A DNA stretch of 64,000 bases from Nitrosomonas sp. Is79A3 (lineage in GTDB: Bacteria > Pseudomonadota > Gammaproteobacteria > Burkholderiales > Nitrosomonadaceae), in the NCBI RefSeq assembly GCF_000219585.1, contig NC_015731.1, forward strand, positions 1,612,001 through 1,676,000, written 5' to 3'. The notes below the pieces were generated by a model, which was not told the DNA's origin, did not search any database, and worked only from the letters and a program-made list of their open reading frames with translations. Made by a program: the position numbers and the translations under genes. Shown in pieces: positions 55,705 to 64,000 of this stretch. The stretch's first letter is position 1; each line of letters begins with the position of its first letter.

Positions 55705-56730
55705 ATGGAAAAAGAACATCAAAAGGAAAACCGTTGGAGTAGAGCGATCACGTTTATTGTTTCTTACGGTTTTTTCAGATTGTTTGCGTTTACAGCTATT
55801 CTCCTAACAGTAATTACTATTTTTTTTACCATCGACGAAGACACAAATATTCAATTTCGAGCTGAAGTCCCCAAATTTGGGGGAGCCGCCTTATCAAAAA
55901 GTAAGGATAACACCATTATTGAAGTAAGTGGTGAGCGTACCGTCGTTTCAAAATCGTTTCCAGATATATCACAAGCGTGCTGGTTTTATCACGATAATTA
56001 CACGAATCTACATCCCTATACTATCACTTGGAATAAAACACCCAGCAAAGATACGAGATACCCAGAGATACGAGTGATCGCAGAATCTGCTTTTTGGAAA
56101 TCTCGCACCTGCATTCAGGATAAAGAAGAAACCTATTTACTTGGTGATGAAACCGTTAATCACATCATAGAAGCTCGATTTGCGGAAGACCGCGATTTTG
56201 TCCGCATTGCGACAAGCACCGCCACTTATCGATCAAAACTGTTTTTTGATCCCATGGGAAGACCCTTTGTCCGAAAAGTAGTTACGGATGAATATCGATG
56301 TCGGCTCTTGCTTCCAGATAGACTGGAGATTTTACACTTTCCTAATCAACGATTTCCCGATCTTGATTGTAAAATACATGTGTCATCTTCTCCATCGATA
56401 ATTACTGAGGAAATACATAAAAAGGAAAAAAAAGAAAGAGAAAAAGAACAGAAACATATTAACTCACTCATCATTACGCTGGATGCAAGAAATCATAAAA
56501 TCGTTACCGATGACTATAAAACAACTCCAAATATTGAATATATTGAAGCACTTAAGCTATACATCAACGAAAGAAAAAATGTTCATGATGGATTGGCTAA
56601 GAAAGGTTGTGGTGTGATTGCATTTGAGCCCGAATTAGGAAAAACGGATAGCAAAATGAAGCCTGCGATTGCTTTTCTCTGTTTTAAAGACGAAGTTGGA
56701 TCGCATGTCAGATTAATGATGCGTGAATAA
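55705..56730 (+). CDS. Hypothetical membrane-anchored protein
   Basis: The 341-residue protein has one N-terminal membrane helix (FFRLFAFTAILLTVITIFF, about 24-42) and a large hydrophilic domain with several cysteines (ACWF, SRTCIQ, YRCR, DLDCK, KKGCG). A charged coiled-coil-like run follows near 235-250. The large domain would be in the periplasm. I do not recognise a family. It is alone on its strand and AT-richer than its neighbours. Confidence 0.6.
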   Translation: MEKEHQKENRWSRAITFIVSYGFFRLFAFTAILLTVITIFFTIDEDTNIQFRAEVPKFGGAALSKSKDNTIIEVSGERTVVSKSFPDISQACWFYHDNYTNLHPYTITWNKTPSKDTRYPEIRVIAESAFWKSRTCIQDKEETYLLGDETVNHIIEARFAEDRDFVRIATSTATYRSKLFFDPMGRPFVRKVVTDEYRCRLLLPDRLEILHFPNQRFPDLDCKIHVSSSPSIITEEIHKKEKKEREKEQKHINSLIITLDARNHKIVTDDYKTTPNIEYIEALKLYINERKNVHDGLAKKGCGVIAFEPELGKTDSKMKPAIAFLCFKDEVGSHVRLMMRE

Positions 56731-56964
56731 CATGATCAACAAAGCAGTTAGTACGCAAAAAGAATTGTAGCGAAACCATGTTAACTCCGCGTCAGCGAAG
56801 CAAAGGATTTTGTCTTGACATCAAGCATTCATGAAGATGAGCGACTTTTTATTTCGCCTGGGGCCTGCAAGTCATGGATGATGCTCTCGTATCCATTCCA
56901 TAAGTGCTTCATCCATGCGTGTTTGCCAGCTCAACAATAACCTTCACAAAGATAGATTTTCGTC

Positions 56965-58341
56965 ATGACAACTATACGTTTCTGGGCACTTATTCTCGGC
57001 CCTCTATTAGCAGCAATACTTGCCATCACCATGAATGCATTCGGTTGGGATGCCAAAGCCTGCTGGACAGGCGCCGTTGTGATCTTGTGTGTCGTATGGT
57101 GGATTTTTGAACCGATTCCGATACCGGCTACTTCGATTATTCCGCTTGCGGTTTTTCCACTGGTTGGTGTTCTGTCGAAAGAAGAAGTTGCCAAGGCCTA
57201 TGGCAGCGATCTGGTTTTATTGATGCTGGGCGGGTTCATGATTTCCGCTGCGTTGGCGCATTCCGGTGCACATCATCGACTTGCTCTGGGGCTGATCAGG
57301 ATAGTCGGTGGGGGTAGCAGCCGGCGCATTGTTTTTGGGTTCTTGTGTGCGTGCGCCGTGCTCAGTATGTGGATTTCCAATACGGCAACCACGTTGATGA
57401 TGTTGCCGCTGGCGCTCGCTGTTATCGCTCAAAGTAACGATAAGAAGCTGGCTTTACCCTTGTTATTATCGTTAGCTTACGGGAGTAGCATTGGCGGTCT
57501 GGGTTCTCCCATTGGCACGCCGCCGAATCTGGTTTTCATGCAGGAGTATGAGAACTTCACGGGTACTGCTGTGAGTTTCACGCAGTGGATGAGTTGGGGC
57601 GTGCCCGTTGTTCTACTGATGATACCGTTGACTGGTTTGTGGTTAACGCGTCATTTAACCTATGTGGGCGAATTGGCTATGCCGCAGGCTGGCCCATGGC
57701 GCCCGGAAGAGCGGCGCATGCTAATTATCTTTGGTTTGGTTGTTCTGGCCTGGGTAACGCGCACGGAACCGTTTGGCGGCTGGAGCACTTGGCTCGGTCT
57801 TAAGGGCGCGACGGATGCGACGGTTGCGCTGATTGCTGTAGTCATTATGTTTCTGATTCCCAATGGCCGTGACGGAAAGTTGCTGGATTGGGATACGGCC
57901 GTCAAAGTGCCTTGGGGTATTCTGATTCTTTTTGCAGGCGGTATTGCGATTGCTCAGGCTTTTGTTGAGACCGGGTTGTCGAAATCGATTGGCGAACATT
58001 TGACGGTACTTGCCGGTTTGCATCCGCTGATTATTATCGCATCCGTTGCATTGATAGTTACCTTTCTGACGGAAACAACCAGTAACACGGCAACCGCTGT
58101 TTTATTAATGCCAATTCTTGCGCCCGCAGCCGTAGCTGCTGGCATTGATCCGGCTTTGTTGATGGTGCCGGCTGCGATGAGTGCCAGTTACGGGTTCATG
58201 ATGCCGGTGGGCACGCCACCGAATGCGATTGTATTTGGAACCGGCCTGGTGCCAATGACCAGTATGGCGCGCGAAGGATTGGTGCTTAATTTTATCGGTG
58301 CAGCAGTCATTACGTTGGTGTGCTACGTGTTGATCGCCTGA
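56965..58341 (+). CDS. DASS-family anion symporter (SLC13-like)
   Basis: The 458-residue protein has the divalent-anion/Na+ symporter plan of two inverted repeats with about 11 helices. The two SNT motifs are in ISNTATTLMMLPLA and ETTSNTATAVLLMP. The helix-hairpin stretches GGLGSPIGTPPNLVF and MPVGTPPNAIVFG are also present. It would bring dicarboxylates, sulfate or similar anions across the inner membrane with sodium. The 3' end overlaps the convergent ampD by 32 bases. Confidence 0.92.
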   Translation: MTTIRFWALILGPLLAAILAITMNAFGWDAKACWTGAVVILCVVWWIFEPIPIPATSIIPLAVFPLVGVLSKEEVAKAYGSDLVLLMLGGFMISAALAHSGAHHRLALGLIRIVGGGSSRRIVFGFLCACAVLSMWISNTATTLMMLPLALAVIAQSNDKKLALPLLLSLAYGSSIGGLGSPIGTPPNLVFMQEYENFTGTAVSFTQWMSWGVPVVLLMIPLTGLWLTRHLTYVGELAMPQAGPWRPEERRMLIIFGLVVLAWVTRTEPFGGWSTWLGLKGATDATVALIAVVIMFLIPNGRDGKLLDWDTAVKVPWGILILFAGGIAIAQAFVETGLSKSIGEHLTVLAGLHPLIIIASVALIVTFLTETTSNTATAVLLMPILAPAAVAAGIDPALLMVPAAMSASYGFMMPVGTPPNAIVFGTGLVPMTSMAREGLVLNFIGAAVITLVCYVLIA

Positions 58342-58885
58342 TCACGTCTGGGCGTAGACCGTTGTCAAATCTTTCCCAATCAAAATAAGGCCCCGGATCG
58401 GTTTTGCGACCGGGGGCGATGTCGGAGTGCCCGGCGATATCCTTGATCGGATAGTGGCCGCATAAGCACTGTGTCAGTGCAATCAGTGTTGTATATTGCG
58501 CATCAGTAAACGGCGTGATATCACTGCCTTCCAGTTCAATGCCAATCGAGTAATCATTGCAGCGATCTTTGCCTTGCCAACTGGATACACCGGCATGCCA
58601 AGCACGATCATGACAGGACACAAACTGAATCACCGCACCATCCCGGCGAATGAAAAAATGCGCGGATACTTTGAGTTCTTGCAAGGATTGATAATACGGA
58701 TGCGCCTGCGGGTTGATTTGGTTGGTAAATAATTCAATCACCCCATTGCCGCCAAATTCGTTCGGCGGAAGGCTGATGTTATGGATCACCAATAAGCTGA
58801 TTTCCGTGCCCGCCGGGCGTTCATCACAATTGGGTGAAGCGATAAATTGAGCGGTATCCAGCAAACCGATAGCATCAATGGGCAT
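58310..58885 (-). CDS. ampD: 1,6-anhydro-N-acetylmuramyl-L-alanine amidase AmpD
   Basis: The protein (about 191 residues from the ATG at 58885) is a zinc amidase that recycles anhydromuropeptides in the cytoplasm. The zinc site is made by the histidines in LVIHNISLP and IAGHSDIAPG with DPGPYFDW after it, and WHAGVSSW is conserved. The start at 58885 (MPIDAIGLLDTAQFIASP) matches other AmpDs; a frame to 58966 would overlap tmk. It is convergent with the DASS gene. Confidence 0.92.
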   Translation of the reverse strand: MPIDAIGLLDTAQFIASPNCDERPAGTEISLLVIHNISLPPNEFGGNGVIELFTNQINPQAHPYYQSLQELKVSAHFFIRRDGAVIQFVSCHDRAWHAGVSSWQGKDRCNDYSIGIELEGSDITPFTDAQYTTLIALTQCLCGHYPIKDIAGHSDIAPGRKTDPGPYFDWERFDNGLRPDVIRRSTRSTPT

Positions 58886-58957
58886 GATAGAATGGATTGA
58901 TAATTGAATGTCCGTGCATGGTAGCTTACCTGAACAAAACTTGAAAACTGGAATCGC

Positions 58958-59584
58958 ATGAAGCAAGGCAAATTCATTACGCTAGAAGGCATTGACGGCG
59001 CGGGCAAATCGACTCAGCTTGCCTGGATTGTCGAACTATTGCAGCGTGCGGGATTGAACACTGTTGTTACGCGGGAACCGGGCGGGACACCATTAGGCGA
59101 ACAACTACGTACTTTGTTGCTGGATAAGTCCATCACGATGCATCCTGAGACAGAGGCGCTATTGATGTTTGCTGCACGCCGCGAGCATTTGGATAAAGTC
59201 ATTTTGCCTGCGTTGACGCAAGGCCAATGGGTGATATCCGATCGTTTTACCGATGCCAGCTTTGCCTATCAGAGCGGAGGCAGGGGATTGGATGGTGGTA
59301 AACTGGCGATTTTGGAGCAATGGGTGCAAGGCAAGTTACAGCCCGATTTGACGCTTTATTTTGACGTGCCGGTGGAAGTAGGGCAACAACGCGTCAGTCA
59401 AATCAAGAGCGTTGATCGTTTTGAAAAAGAACAAGCCGATTTCTTCCAGCGAGTTCGTGCCGCTTATCTGGACAGAGCCAAACAATTCCCTGAGCGAATC
59501 AAGCTTATCGACAGCAGTCAGTCTTTGTCCGAAGTCAAAGCTGCAGTTGAACGCACACTGAAAGTTATGCTGAATCATGGCTGA
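58958..59584 (+). CDS. tmk: Thymidylate kinase
   Basis: The 208-residue kinase converts dTMP to dTDP. P-loop [12 protein letters not shown] is at the start, and the DR motif [18 protein letters not shown] and the lid stretch are present. It overlaps holB by eight bases, the usual tmk-holB order in proteobacteria. It is divergent from ampD. Confidence 0.96.
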   Translation: MKQGKFITLEGIDGAGKSTQLAWIVELLQRAGLNTVVTREPGGTPLGEQLRTLLLDKSITMHPETEALLMFAARREHLDKVILPALTQGQWVISDRFTDASFAYQSGGRGLDGGKLAILEQWVQGKLQPDLTLYFDVPVEVGQQRVSQIKSVDRFEKEQADFFQRVRAAYLDRAKQFPERIKLIDSSQSLSEVKAAVERTLKVMLNHG

Positions 59585-60617
59585 TATTTTTATCTGGCAG
59601 CAGGAAATCTGGCGGAAATTGACGCAGAATCGCGAATTTCGCGGGCATGCATTATTGCTCAAAGGGAAAAAGGGAATCGGCAAATATGAATTTGCGCGTC
59701 AACTGGCGAAATCTTTGTTATGCACTGCGCCGACTGCAGCGCATAAAGCGTGCGGGGAATGTTTAAGCTGCGGATGGTTTGAACAAAGCAGTCACCCGAA
59801 TTTTTATCCGGTCATGCCGGAAGCGTTAACAGTCAATCCAGGCGAGCATAGCGAAAAAGAAGAGACCGAGGAAAAATCCGGCAGCACTGCGACCAAGAAA
59901 ACCGCCAGTCAGCAAATCGGTGTCGATCAGATCCGCAAACTGACCGATTTTGTTTATATGACCGGGCATCAAAACGGTTACAAAGTTATCCTGATTTATC
60001 CGGCTGAAGCGATGAATACGGCATCCGCCAATGCGCTGTTAAAAAAACTCGAAGAGCCGCCGGAAAATGTTCTGTTTATTCTGGTCACGCATCAAGCGCA
60101 ACGTTTGTTGCCGACGATACGCAGCCGTTGCCAGCAAATCGCCATTCCGGTTCCCGATGTTGAAACTTCTGTGGCATGGTTAAAACAGCAGGCGATCAGT
60201 GATCCTGCAGGTTGTCTCGCAGCCGCCAGCTATTCTCCATTACAGGCTTTGTTGTTGGATAAAGGGGAACATGCGGCGCACTATGAGCAATTCATCCAGC
60301 AAATCGGTCACCCCAATCAACTGGATCCGCTTTCTCTGGCCGCTGCCTTGCAGCAAACTAGTCTTTCTGTCGTCGTCAATTGGCTGCAAAAGTGGTGCTA
60401 CGACCTGGTCAGTTACCGCACCACCGGGAAGATTCGCTACTATTTGAACCAGTTGACTCCAATTAAAACACTAAGCGGGCAGATTGATTTACTGGAATGT
60501 ATTACTTTTGCCCGGGCTTTAAATGCCAAGCAACAACTGTCGCATCATCCGCTGAATCCCCGGCTGTTCCTGGAAGAGCTGTTCATTGGCTATGCAGCGA
60601 TGATGCGTAATAAATAA
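59577..60617 (+). CDS. holB: DNA polymerase III subunit delta-prime
   Basis: The 346-residue clamp-loader subunit has a modified Walker A ([16 protein letters not shown]) and the zinc-binding cysteines [11 protein letters not shown]. The sensor-like helix [20 protein letters not shown], with [13 protein letters not shown], is present. Residues 85-110 hold an acidic/Lys insert. It loads the beta clamp with tau and delta. It overlaps tmk. Confidence 0.94.
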   Translation: MADIFIWQQEIWRKLTQNREFRGHALLLKGKKGIGKYEFARQLAKSLLCTAPTAAHKACGECLSCGWFEQSSHPNFYPVMPEALTVNPGEHSEKEETEEKSGSTATKKTASQQIGVDQIRKLTDFVYMTGHQNGYKVILIYPAEAMNTASANALLKKLEEPPENVLFILVTHQAQRLLPTIRSRCQQIAIPVPDVETSVAWLKQQAISDPAGCLAAASYSPLQALLLDKGEHAAHYEQFIQQIGHPNQLDPLSLAAALQQTSLSVVVNWLQKWCYDLVSYRTTGKIRYYLNQLTPIKTLSGQIDLLECITFARALNAKQQLSHHPLNPRLFLEELFIGYAAMMRNK

Positions 60618-61139
60618 TTACTTCTTCTCAAACTTATCATCCGCCTTCAAGACTTTCAGCGCCGCACTGGCGCACACTTCATCAAACTCAATCCCCGGTG
60701 CGCCGCCCACGCCGATGCCGCCGACCACTTCACCGCCGATCTTAATCGGAAAACCGCCGCCCAATAACAAAATATTTTCGTTCAGTCGGGTCAAACTTTG
60801 CAATTCCGGTTTTTGCGTCACCAGTACCGCATATTTATGCGTCGAATCGCGTAGACTATTGGCGGTGTAGGCCTTGCGGCGGCTGCTATCTAATGTATGC
60901 GGCCCGGCACCATCGGCTTTTAGCTGTACTTTGAGCAATCCGGATTGGTCGACAATGGCTACGCTGACTTTGAAGCCATCGTCATGGCATTTTTTGATTG
61001 CCGCCATTGCAGCCTGGGTTGATAATTCCAGCGGTAAAACCTTTTGCGTCGGAAAATCCTGCGCGAAAGCGGGAGTGGATAATGCCCAGAGTGATAGCGT
61101 TGAAACACCGATTGCAAATTGTTTAAGTTTGTTTGTCAT
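60618..61139 (-). CDS. GlcG/HbpS (DUF336) family exported protein
   Basis: The protein (about 173 residues) has a signal peptide (FAIGVSTLSLWALSTPAFAQ) and a GlcG/HbpS domain with SVAIVDQSGLLKVQLKADGA and the glycine-rich GGGFPIKIGGEVVGGIGVGG. HbpS-type members bind haem or cobalamin; the exact ligand is not known. The ATG at 61139 has AAGGA eight bases before it. It abuts the convergent holB stop and is divergent from the dienelactone hydrolase gene. Confidence 0.87.
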   Translation of the reverse strand: MTNKLKQFAIGVSTLSLWALSTPAFAQDFPTQKVLPLELSTQAAMAAIKKCHDDGFKVSVAIVDQSGLLKVQLKADGAGPHTLDSSRRKAYTANSLRDSTHKYAVLVTQKPELQSLTRLNENILLLGGGFPIKIGGEVVGGIGVGGAPGIEFDEVCASAALKVLKADDKFEKK

Positions 61140-61222
61140 GATCAAGTCCTTTGAGTCAATTTTAGGGATATATAATAAGACACGCAGTGAGATTATCACT
61201 ACTTTCAAGTCAAGGTGACAAC

Positions 61223-61936
61223 ATGATTATAAAAACGATCGATTATCAGGATGGCGATACACAACTCGAAGGCTACCTGGCCTATCACGATACCGGCAAA
61301 CCCAAACCCGCCGTGCTGGTGTCGCACGACTGGAGCGGGCGGCGTGAACTGGCGTGCAAAGGCGCGGAAAGAGCCGCCGATATGGGTTACGTCGGCTTTG
61401 CAGTGGATATGTACGGCAAAGGCATATTCGGTGCAGATGGCGACGCGGAAAAGAACGGTGCGTTGATGGCGCCGTTTGCGCAAGATCGTGCCTTATTGCG
61501 CCGCAGGATCAACGCCGCATTGCACGCCGTGCGGCAACTGCCGCAAGTCGATGCCACGAAAGTTGCCGCAATGGGTTACTGTTTCGGAGGCATGTGCGTG
61601 CTGGAACTGGCGCGTTCCGGCGCGGATGTCAAAGGCGTGATCAGCATTCACGGCATTTTTGCACCCGGCAACGTTGCGAATGAACCAATAACTGCCAAAG
61701 TGCTCTGCCTGCACGGCCACGACGACCCGATGGTGCCGCCGGAGCAAGTGCTCGCGTTTGAAACCGAGATGACCCAAGCCAACGTGGATTGGCAAGTGCA
61801 TGTGTATGGCGGCACAATGCACGCTTTCACCAACCCGAAAGCCAATAATCCGAGTTTTGGCACGGTGTACAAAGAAGTGGCGGCGAACCGGGCGTACCGG
61901 TCGATTGCTGATTTTTTGGGGGAAGTGTTTGTATAA
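61223..61936 (+). CDS. Dienelactone hydrolase family protein
   Basis: The protein (about 237 residues) has the alpha/beta-hydrolase fold with a cysteine nucleophile in GYCFGGMCVLELARS, the acid in CLHGHDDPMVPPEQ and the histidine in YGGTMHAFTNP. That is the C-D-H triad of dienelactone hydrolases. It would hydrolyse lactones or esters in the cytoplasm. AAGGTGA before the ATG at 61223 fixes the start. A terminator follows. Confidence 0.92.
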   Translation: MIIKTIDYQDGDTQLEGYLAYHDTGKPKPAVLVSHDWSGRRELACKGAERAADMGYVGFAVDMYGKGIFGADGDAEKNGALMAPFAQDRALLRRRINAALHAVRQLPQVDATKVAAMGYCFGGMCVLELARSGADVKGVISIHGIFAPGNVANEPITAKVLCLHGHDDPMVPPEQVLAFETEMTQANVDWQVHVYGGTMHAFTNPKANNPSFGTVYKEVAANRAYRSIADFLGEVFV

Positions 61937-61946
61937 AAATTTTTAA

Positions 61947-62003
61947 GCCTTCGGCCTGACCGTCTCGCTCCGTCTCGACTGTCTGCCCGAAGGCAATCTT
62001 TTT
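61947..62003 (+). terminator. Probable terminator after the dienelactone hydrolase gene
   Basis: GCCTTCGG (61947-61954) and CCGAAGGC (61987-61994) are perfect inverses with a long loop, followed by AATC and five T residues. A second small stem, GAGGCC-TACC-GGCCTC (62004-62019), lies directly after it. The long loop makes it weaker than a classical terminator. Confidence 0.6.
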
Positions 62004-62035
62004 GAGGCCTACCGGCCTCCTCTTGCCTGTCTCTT

Positions 62036-62839
62036 TCAACCTAGAGTCAAGCGGAACCCGATGTCGATGAGGCGATTGACAGGTCCGCGCCTGAAGCGGT
62101 AAGCGGAACGCACTTCCCCGCCATTGAAGTTCCAGGAACCACCGCGCAGCACGCGGAAAGTACCGTCTGCTGGACCAACCGGATCGGTCACTGCTCGAGT
62201 GGAGTATTTTTCCTCATACCAATCGGTGCACCATTCCCACACATTGCCATGCATCTCATATAATCCCCAGGGATTCGGCAGCAACGATTTAACCGGAACA
62301 GTTCTTCCACGGTACAGGCCTTTCTCTCCACCCGCATAGGGATAATTGCCATTATAATTTACTTGCTCTGGTGTGATATTTTCTCCAAAGCAGAATGGTG
62401 TTGTGGTACTGGCACGGCAAGCATATTCCCATTGCGCTTCGGTTGGTAATCGGACGAATAGTTCCGGATAAAGCTTGTTCAATTGTGTGATGAATTGTTG
62501 TACTTGATTCCAACTGATATTTTCTACCGGAAGATTCGCAGTATCCTGAAAGCGGCTGGGATTATTTTCTTTTCCCATCACTACTATCCATAAGGCTTGC
62601 GTGCAGGCGCTATCGGCCAGCCAAAAGCCATGTGATAATGTTACTTGGTGCTGGGTTTCGTTATCACTGCTTTCCGGTTCCGATTTTTTCGAACCCATCA
62701 GAAATATTCCAGGAATGATCCAGCGGAAGCGCTGGCGGATACCTTGATAGTTCAAATCCATGTATAAACCAAACCGATCCTGACCCCATTCGCTGGCCCA
62801 GGGGGCGGGGAAAGCGGGCGGTAATAATGTGCTATCCAT
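62036..62839 (-). CDS. SUMF1/formylglycine-generating-enzyme-like domain protein
   Basis: The protein (about 267 residues) has the FGE-sulfatase domain: RWIIPGIFLMGSKKSEPE, RLPTEAQWEYACRA, LYEMHGNVWEWCTDW and RVLRGGSWNFNGGEVRSAYR. The last part lacks the active-site cysteines of true FGE (it reads RFRRGPVNR). It is therefore probably a structural or binding member rather than a sulfatase activator. The start at 62839 (MDSTLLPPAFPAPWASEWGQ) fits relatives; the upstream frame runs through a REP-like palindrome. Its function is unknown. Confidence 0.88.
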   Translation of the reverse strand: MDSTLLPPAFPAPWASEWGQDRFGLYMDLNYQGIRQRFRWIIPGIFLMGSKKSEPESSDNETQHQVTLSHGFWLADSACTQALWIVVMGKENNPSRFQDTANLPVENISWNQVQQFITQLNKLYPELFVRLPTEAQWEYACRASTTTPFCFGENITPEQVNYNGNYPYAGGEKGLYRGRTVPVKSLLPNPWGLYEMHGNVWEWCTDWYEEKYSTRAVTDPVGPADGTFRVLRGGSWNFNGGEVRSAYRFRRGPVNRLIDIGFRLTLG

Positions 62840-62871
62840 TTTGGTTGTACACCTGTTGTATGAAATTTGTT

Positions 62872-62946
62872 GACGGATGGCGCTACGCTTATCCGTCCTA
62901 CCAATCTTATTTTTTGTAGGATGGATAAGCGTAGCGTCATCCATCG
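62872..62946. repeat. REP-like long palindrome next to RAYT gene
   Basis: Two ~30-base arms, with GGATGGCGCTACGCTTATCC and GGATAAGCGTAGCGTCATCC, are inverse to each other around a 14-base spacer (62902-62915). The core GTAGGATGGATAAGCGTAGC is a repeat seen in many bacterial genomes. It lies 23 bases downstream of the RAYT gene, which is the usual partner of such sequences. Confidence 0.85.
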
Positions 62947-62969
62947 TAGTCCAATTCATTTCCGGCGAA

Positions 62970-63503
62970 TCAATTCCTTTCACCGGTCTCCCATGCTTCT
63001 GCTTCACACCCCGCCCAATCCTCTGGGTAAATCCCCTTCTTAACCATCTGATGAAACGTTGAATAAGGCCAATCTTTCACCGATTTTACCCAGCCATGCT
63101 TTACCGGATTGTAATGGATGTAATCCATATGAGCAGCATAGTCTGCGTCATTGTGGATAGTGTGTTCCCAAAAACGCCGCTGCCAGATGCCGCGTTCATG
63201 GCGTTTGATCCGGGCCTCAGAGCGGTATTCTATTTTGGGAATTGATTTGGAGAAAGTTTTCTTGATCAAGCGCCAGCGGTTGGAATAATCCGTATCCCCC
63301 TCGGGTAATGTCCAAATGCAATGCAAATGCTCCGGCAGCACAACCCAGGCATCAATATGAAACGGATACAATTGCCGAGTTTTCCGCACGGCTATGCGCA
63401 GTTCGTCAATATGCGTAACCAGCCATTGCGATTTGCGGTCAAGCAAATTAGCCGTGAAAAAATAAGTGCCACCAGGTTGCCGGTTGCGCCGGTAGTTTGG
63501 CAT
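62970..63503 (-). CDS. REP-associated tyrosine transposase (RAYT, Y1/HUH)
   Basis: The 177-residue protein is a Y1-transposase-like domain: [20 protein letters not shown], the HUH pair in [28 protein letters not shown], and the catalytic tyrosine in [10 protein letters not shown]. Such enzymes cut and join single-stranded REP sequences. The gene is complete and has its probable REP palindrome 23 bases after the stop. It is on the same strand as the SUMF1 gene. Confidence 0.93.
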   Translation of the reverse strand: MPNYRRNRQPGGTYFFTANLLDRKSQWLVTHIDELRIAVRKTRQLYPFHIDAWVVLPEHLHCIWTLPEGDTDYSNRWRLIKKTFSKSIPKIEYRSEARIKRHERGIWQRRFWEHTIHNDADYAAHMDYIHYNPVKHGWVKSVKDWPYSTFHQMVKKGIYPEDWAGCEAEAWETGERN

Positions 63504-63561
63504 GGGTCAAGTTGTTATCCAGTGAATGTGTAGTAATGTGTGATGAACCTAAACTCCTCTG

Positions 63562-63999
63562 TTAGGTCACTCCAATGGCCAAAGAGGGTGGAAGGAAACC
63601 GAGGAGCTGTGAATTTTTCGGTCTGGTCGCAATAATTTTGTTAATGATATAACGTACAAGTACGCCCCAATGATCCGCTATGGTCAACTGAGGCGCATTT
63701 GCCAGAACATGATCAAGACCTTTTCGTATATTGGAGATCATCGACTTGATATGATCTCCGGCTGCGTGAGTCAGAGTGAGCAGCAATCGGGATTGACCGG
63801 CATGCTGGGTCAGGCGGGCAATGCCGCTGAGCAACATGGGACGGCTAGTGATTGCCTCCAGGCGTGTCTTCGGGTGTGCCAGTCTGACATACCAACTCCA
63901 CCAATTGTAGATGAGCGCGACTGCTCGCGCTGAGAGGTTGCAACGTTCCAGGTCTTGCGTGGTATAGCCACCCCAGCCCCATTGGTTTTTCAGCTCATC
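63562..63999 (-). CDS. IS4/IS1380-like DDE transposase, C-terminal part (cut by window end)
   Basis: The frame is open from the window edge and reads DELKNQWGWGGYTTQDLERC, then LIYNWWSWYVRLAHPKTRLE and RLTQHAGQSRLLLTLTHAAG to a stop at 63562. It is the C-terminal ~145 residues of the same transposase that has left a broken piece at 10700-11084. This copy has no lesion in the visible part, so it may be active. The element's end should lie near 63510-63560. Confidence 0.85.
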   Translation of the reverse strand, partial: DELKNQWGWGGYTTQDLERCNLSARAVALIYNWWSWYVRLAHPKTRLEAITSRPMLLSGIARLTQHAGQSRLLLTLTHAAGDHIKSMISNIRKGLDHVLANAPQLTIADHWGVLVRYIINKIIATRPKNSQLLGFLPPSLAIGVT

Positions 64000-64000
64000 G

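Noticed and set aside
1-64000. CRISPR arrays, tRNA or rRNA genes, prophage
   Set aside because: No regularly spaced short repeats, no cloverleaf-like sequence and no phage structural genes were seen on either strand.

Overview
The window looks like chromosome of a Gram-negative betaproteobacterium, most likely a Nitrosomonas-type ammonia oxidiser. This is an inference from the gene repertoire: PEP-CTERM surface proteins, a hopanoid/squalene pair, homospermidine synthase, Mla-type lipid transport, LptM/LptF envelope genes and RAYT/MITE-like repeats. No ammonia-oxidation, rRNA or tRNA gene is present, so the genus is not proven.

Layout. 1-5 kb: the end of an FAD amine oxidase-like gene, homospermidine synthase and a GH38 alpha-mannosidase. 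5-20 kb: a surface-polysaccharide and biofilm region. It holds three paralogous GT4 glycosyltransferases, an MsbA-like ABC exporter, UDP-glucuronate 4-epimerase and UDP-glucose dehydrogenase. It also holds two PEP-CTERM proteins, a PilZ protein, a NarL-type response regulator, an LptF-like permease and a MobA-like nucleotidyltransferase. 20.8-29.3 kb: a protein-quality-control island whose front half is eroded (a 37-residue DnaK stub, a Lon-like protease with an internal deletion, a multiply broken DnaJ). Its back half is intact: Hsp20, GroES, a GroEL without the GGM tail, and small accessory proteins. 29-38 kb: accessory genes (VOC and DOPA-dioxygenase-like proteins, FMO, secreted lipase, lipoprotein, FMN reductase, acyltransferase) interrupted by a frameshifted IS1595-family element with clear inverted repeats and an 8-bp target duplication. 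38-62 kb: mostly core genes: parE-parC, the lptM-lysA-squalene synthase-hpnA group, a five-gene lipid-transport/envelope block, amiC, tsaE, queG-purT, a hexose-6-phosphate mutarotase, a DASS transporter, ampD, tmk-holB and a dienelactone hydrolase. 62-64 kb: a SUMF1-domain protein, a REP-like palindrome beside its probable RAYT transposase, and the 3' part of an IS4/IS1380-like transposase. A decayed piece of the same transposase lies at 10.7-11.0 kb.

The most notable structures not explained by ordinary genes are: a dispersed ~146-bp element with about 19-bp terminal inverted repeats (three full and two partial copies); a perfect 36-bp palindrome at 9263-9298; a diverged 130-bp repeat flanking the PEP-CTERM/PilZ/regulator block; paired inverted repeats ahead of the eroded chaperone genes; and a secreted-protein gene with one in-frame amber codon. 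I did not find a convincing wholly new multi-gene system. The best candidates for further work are the half-eroded chaperone island with its small accessory genes, and the palindromic element family.
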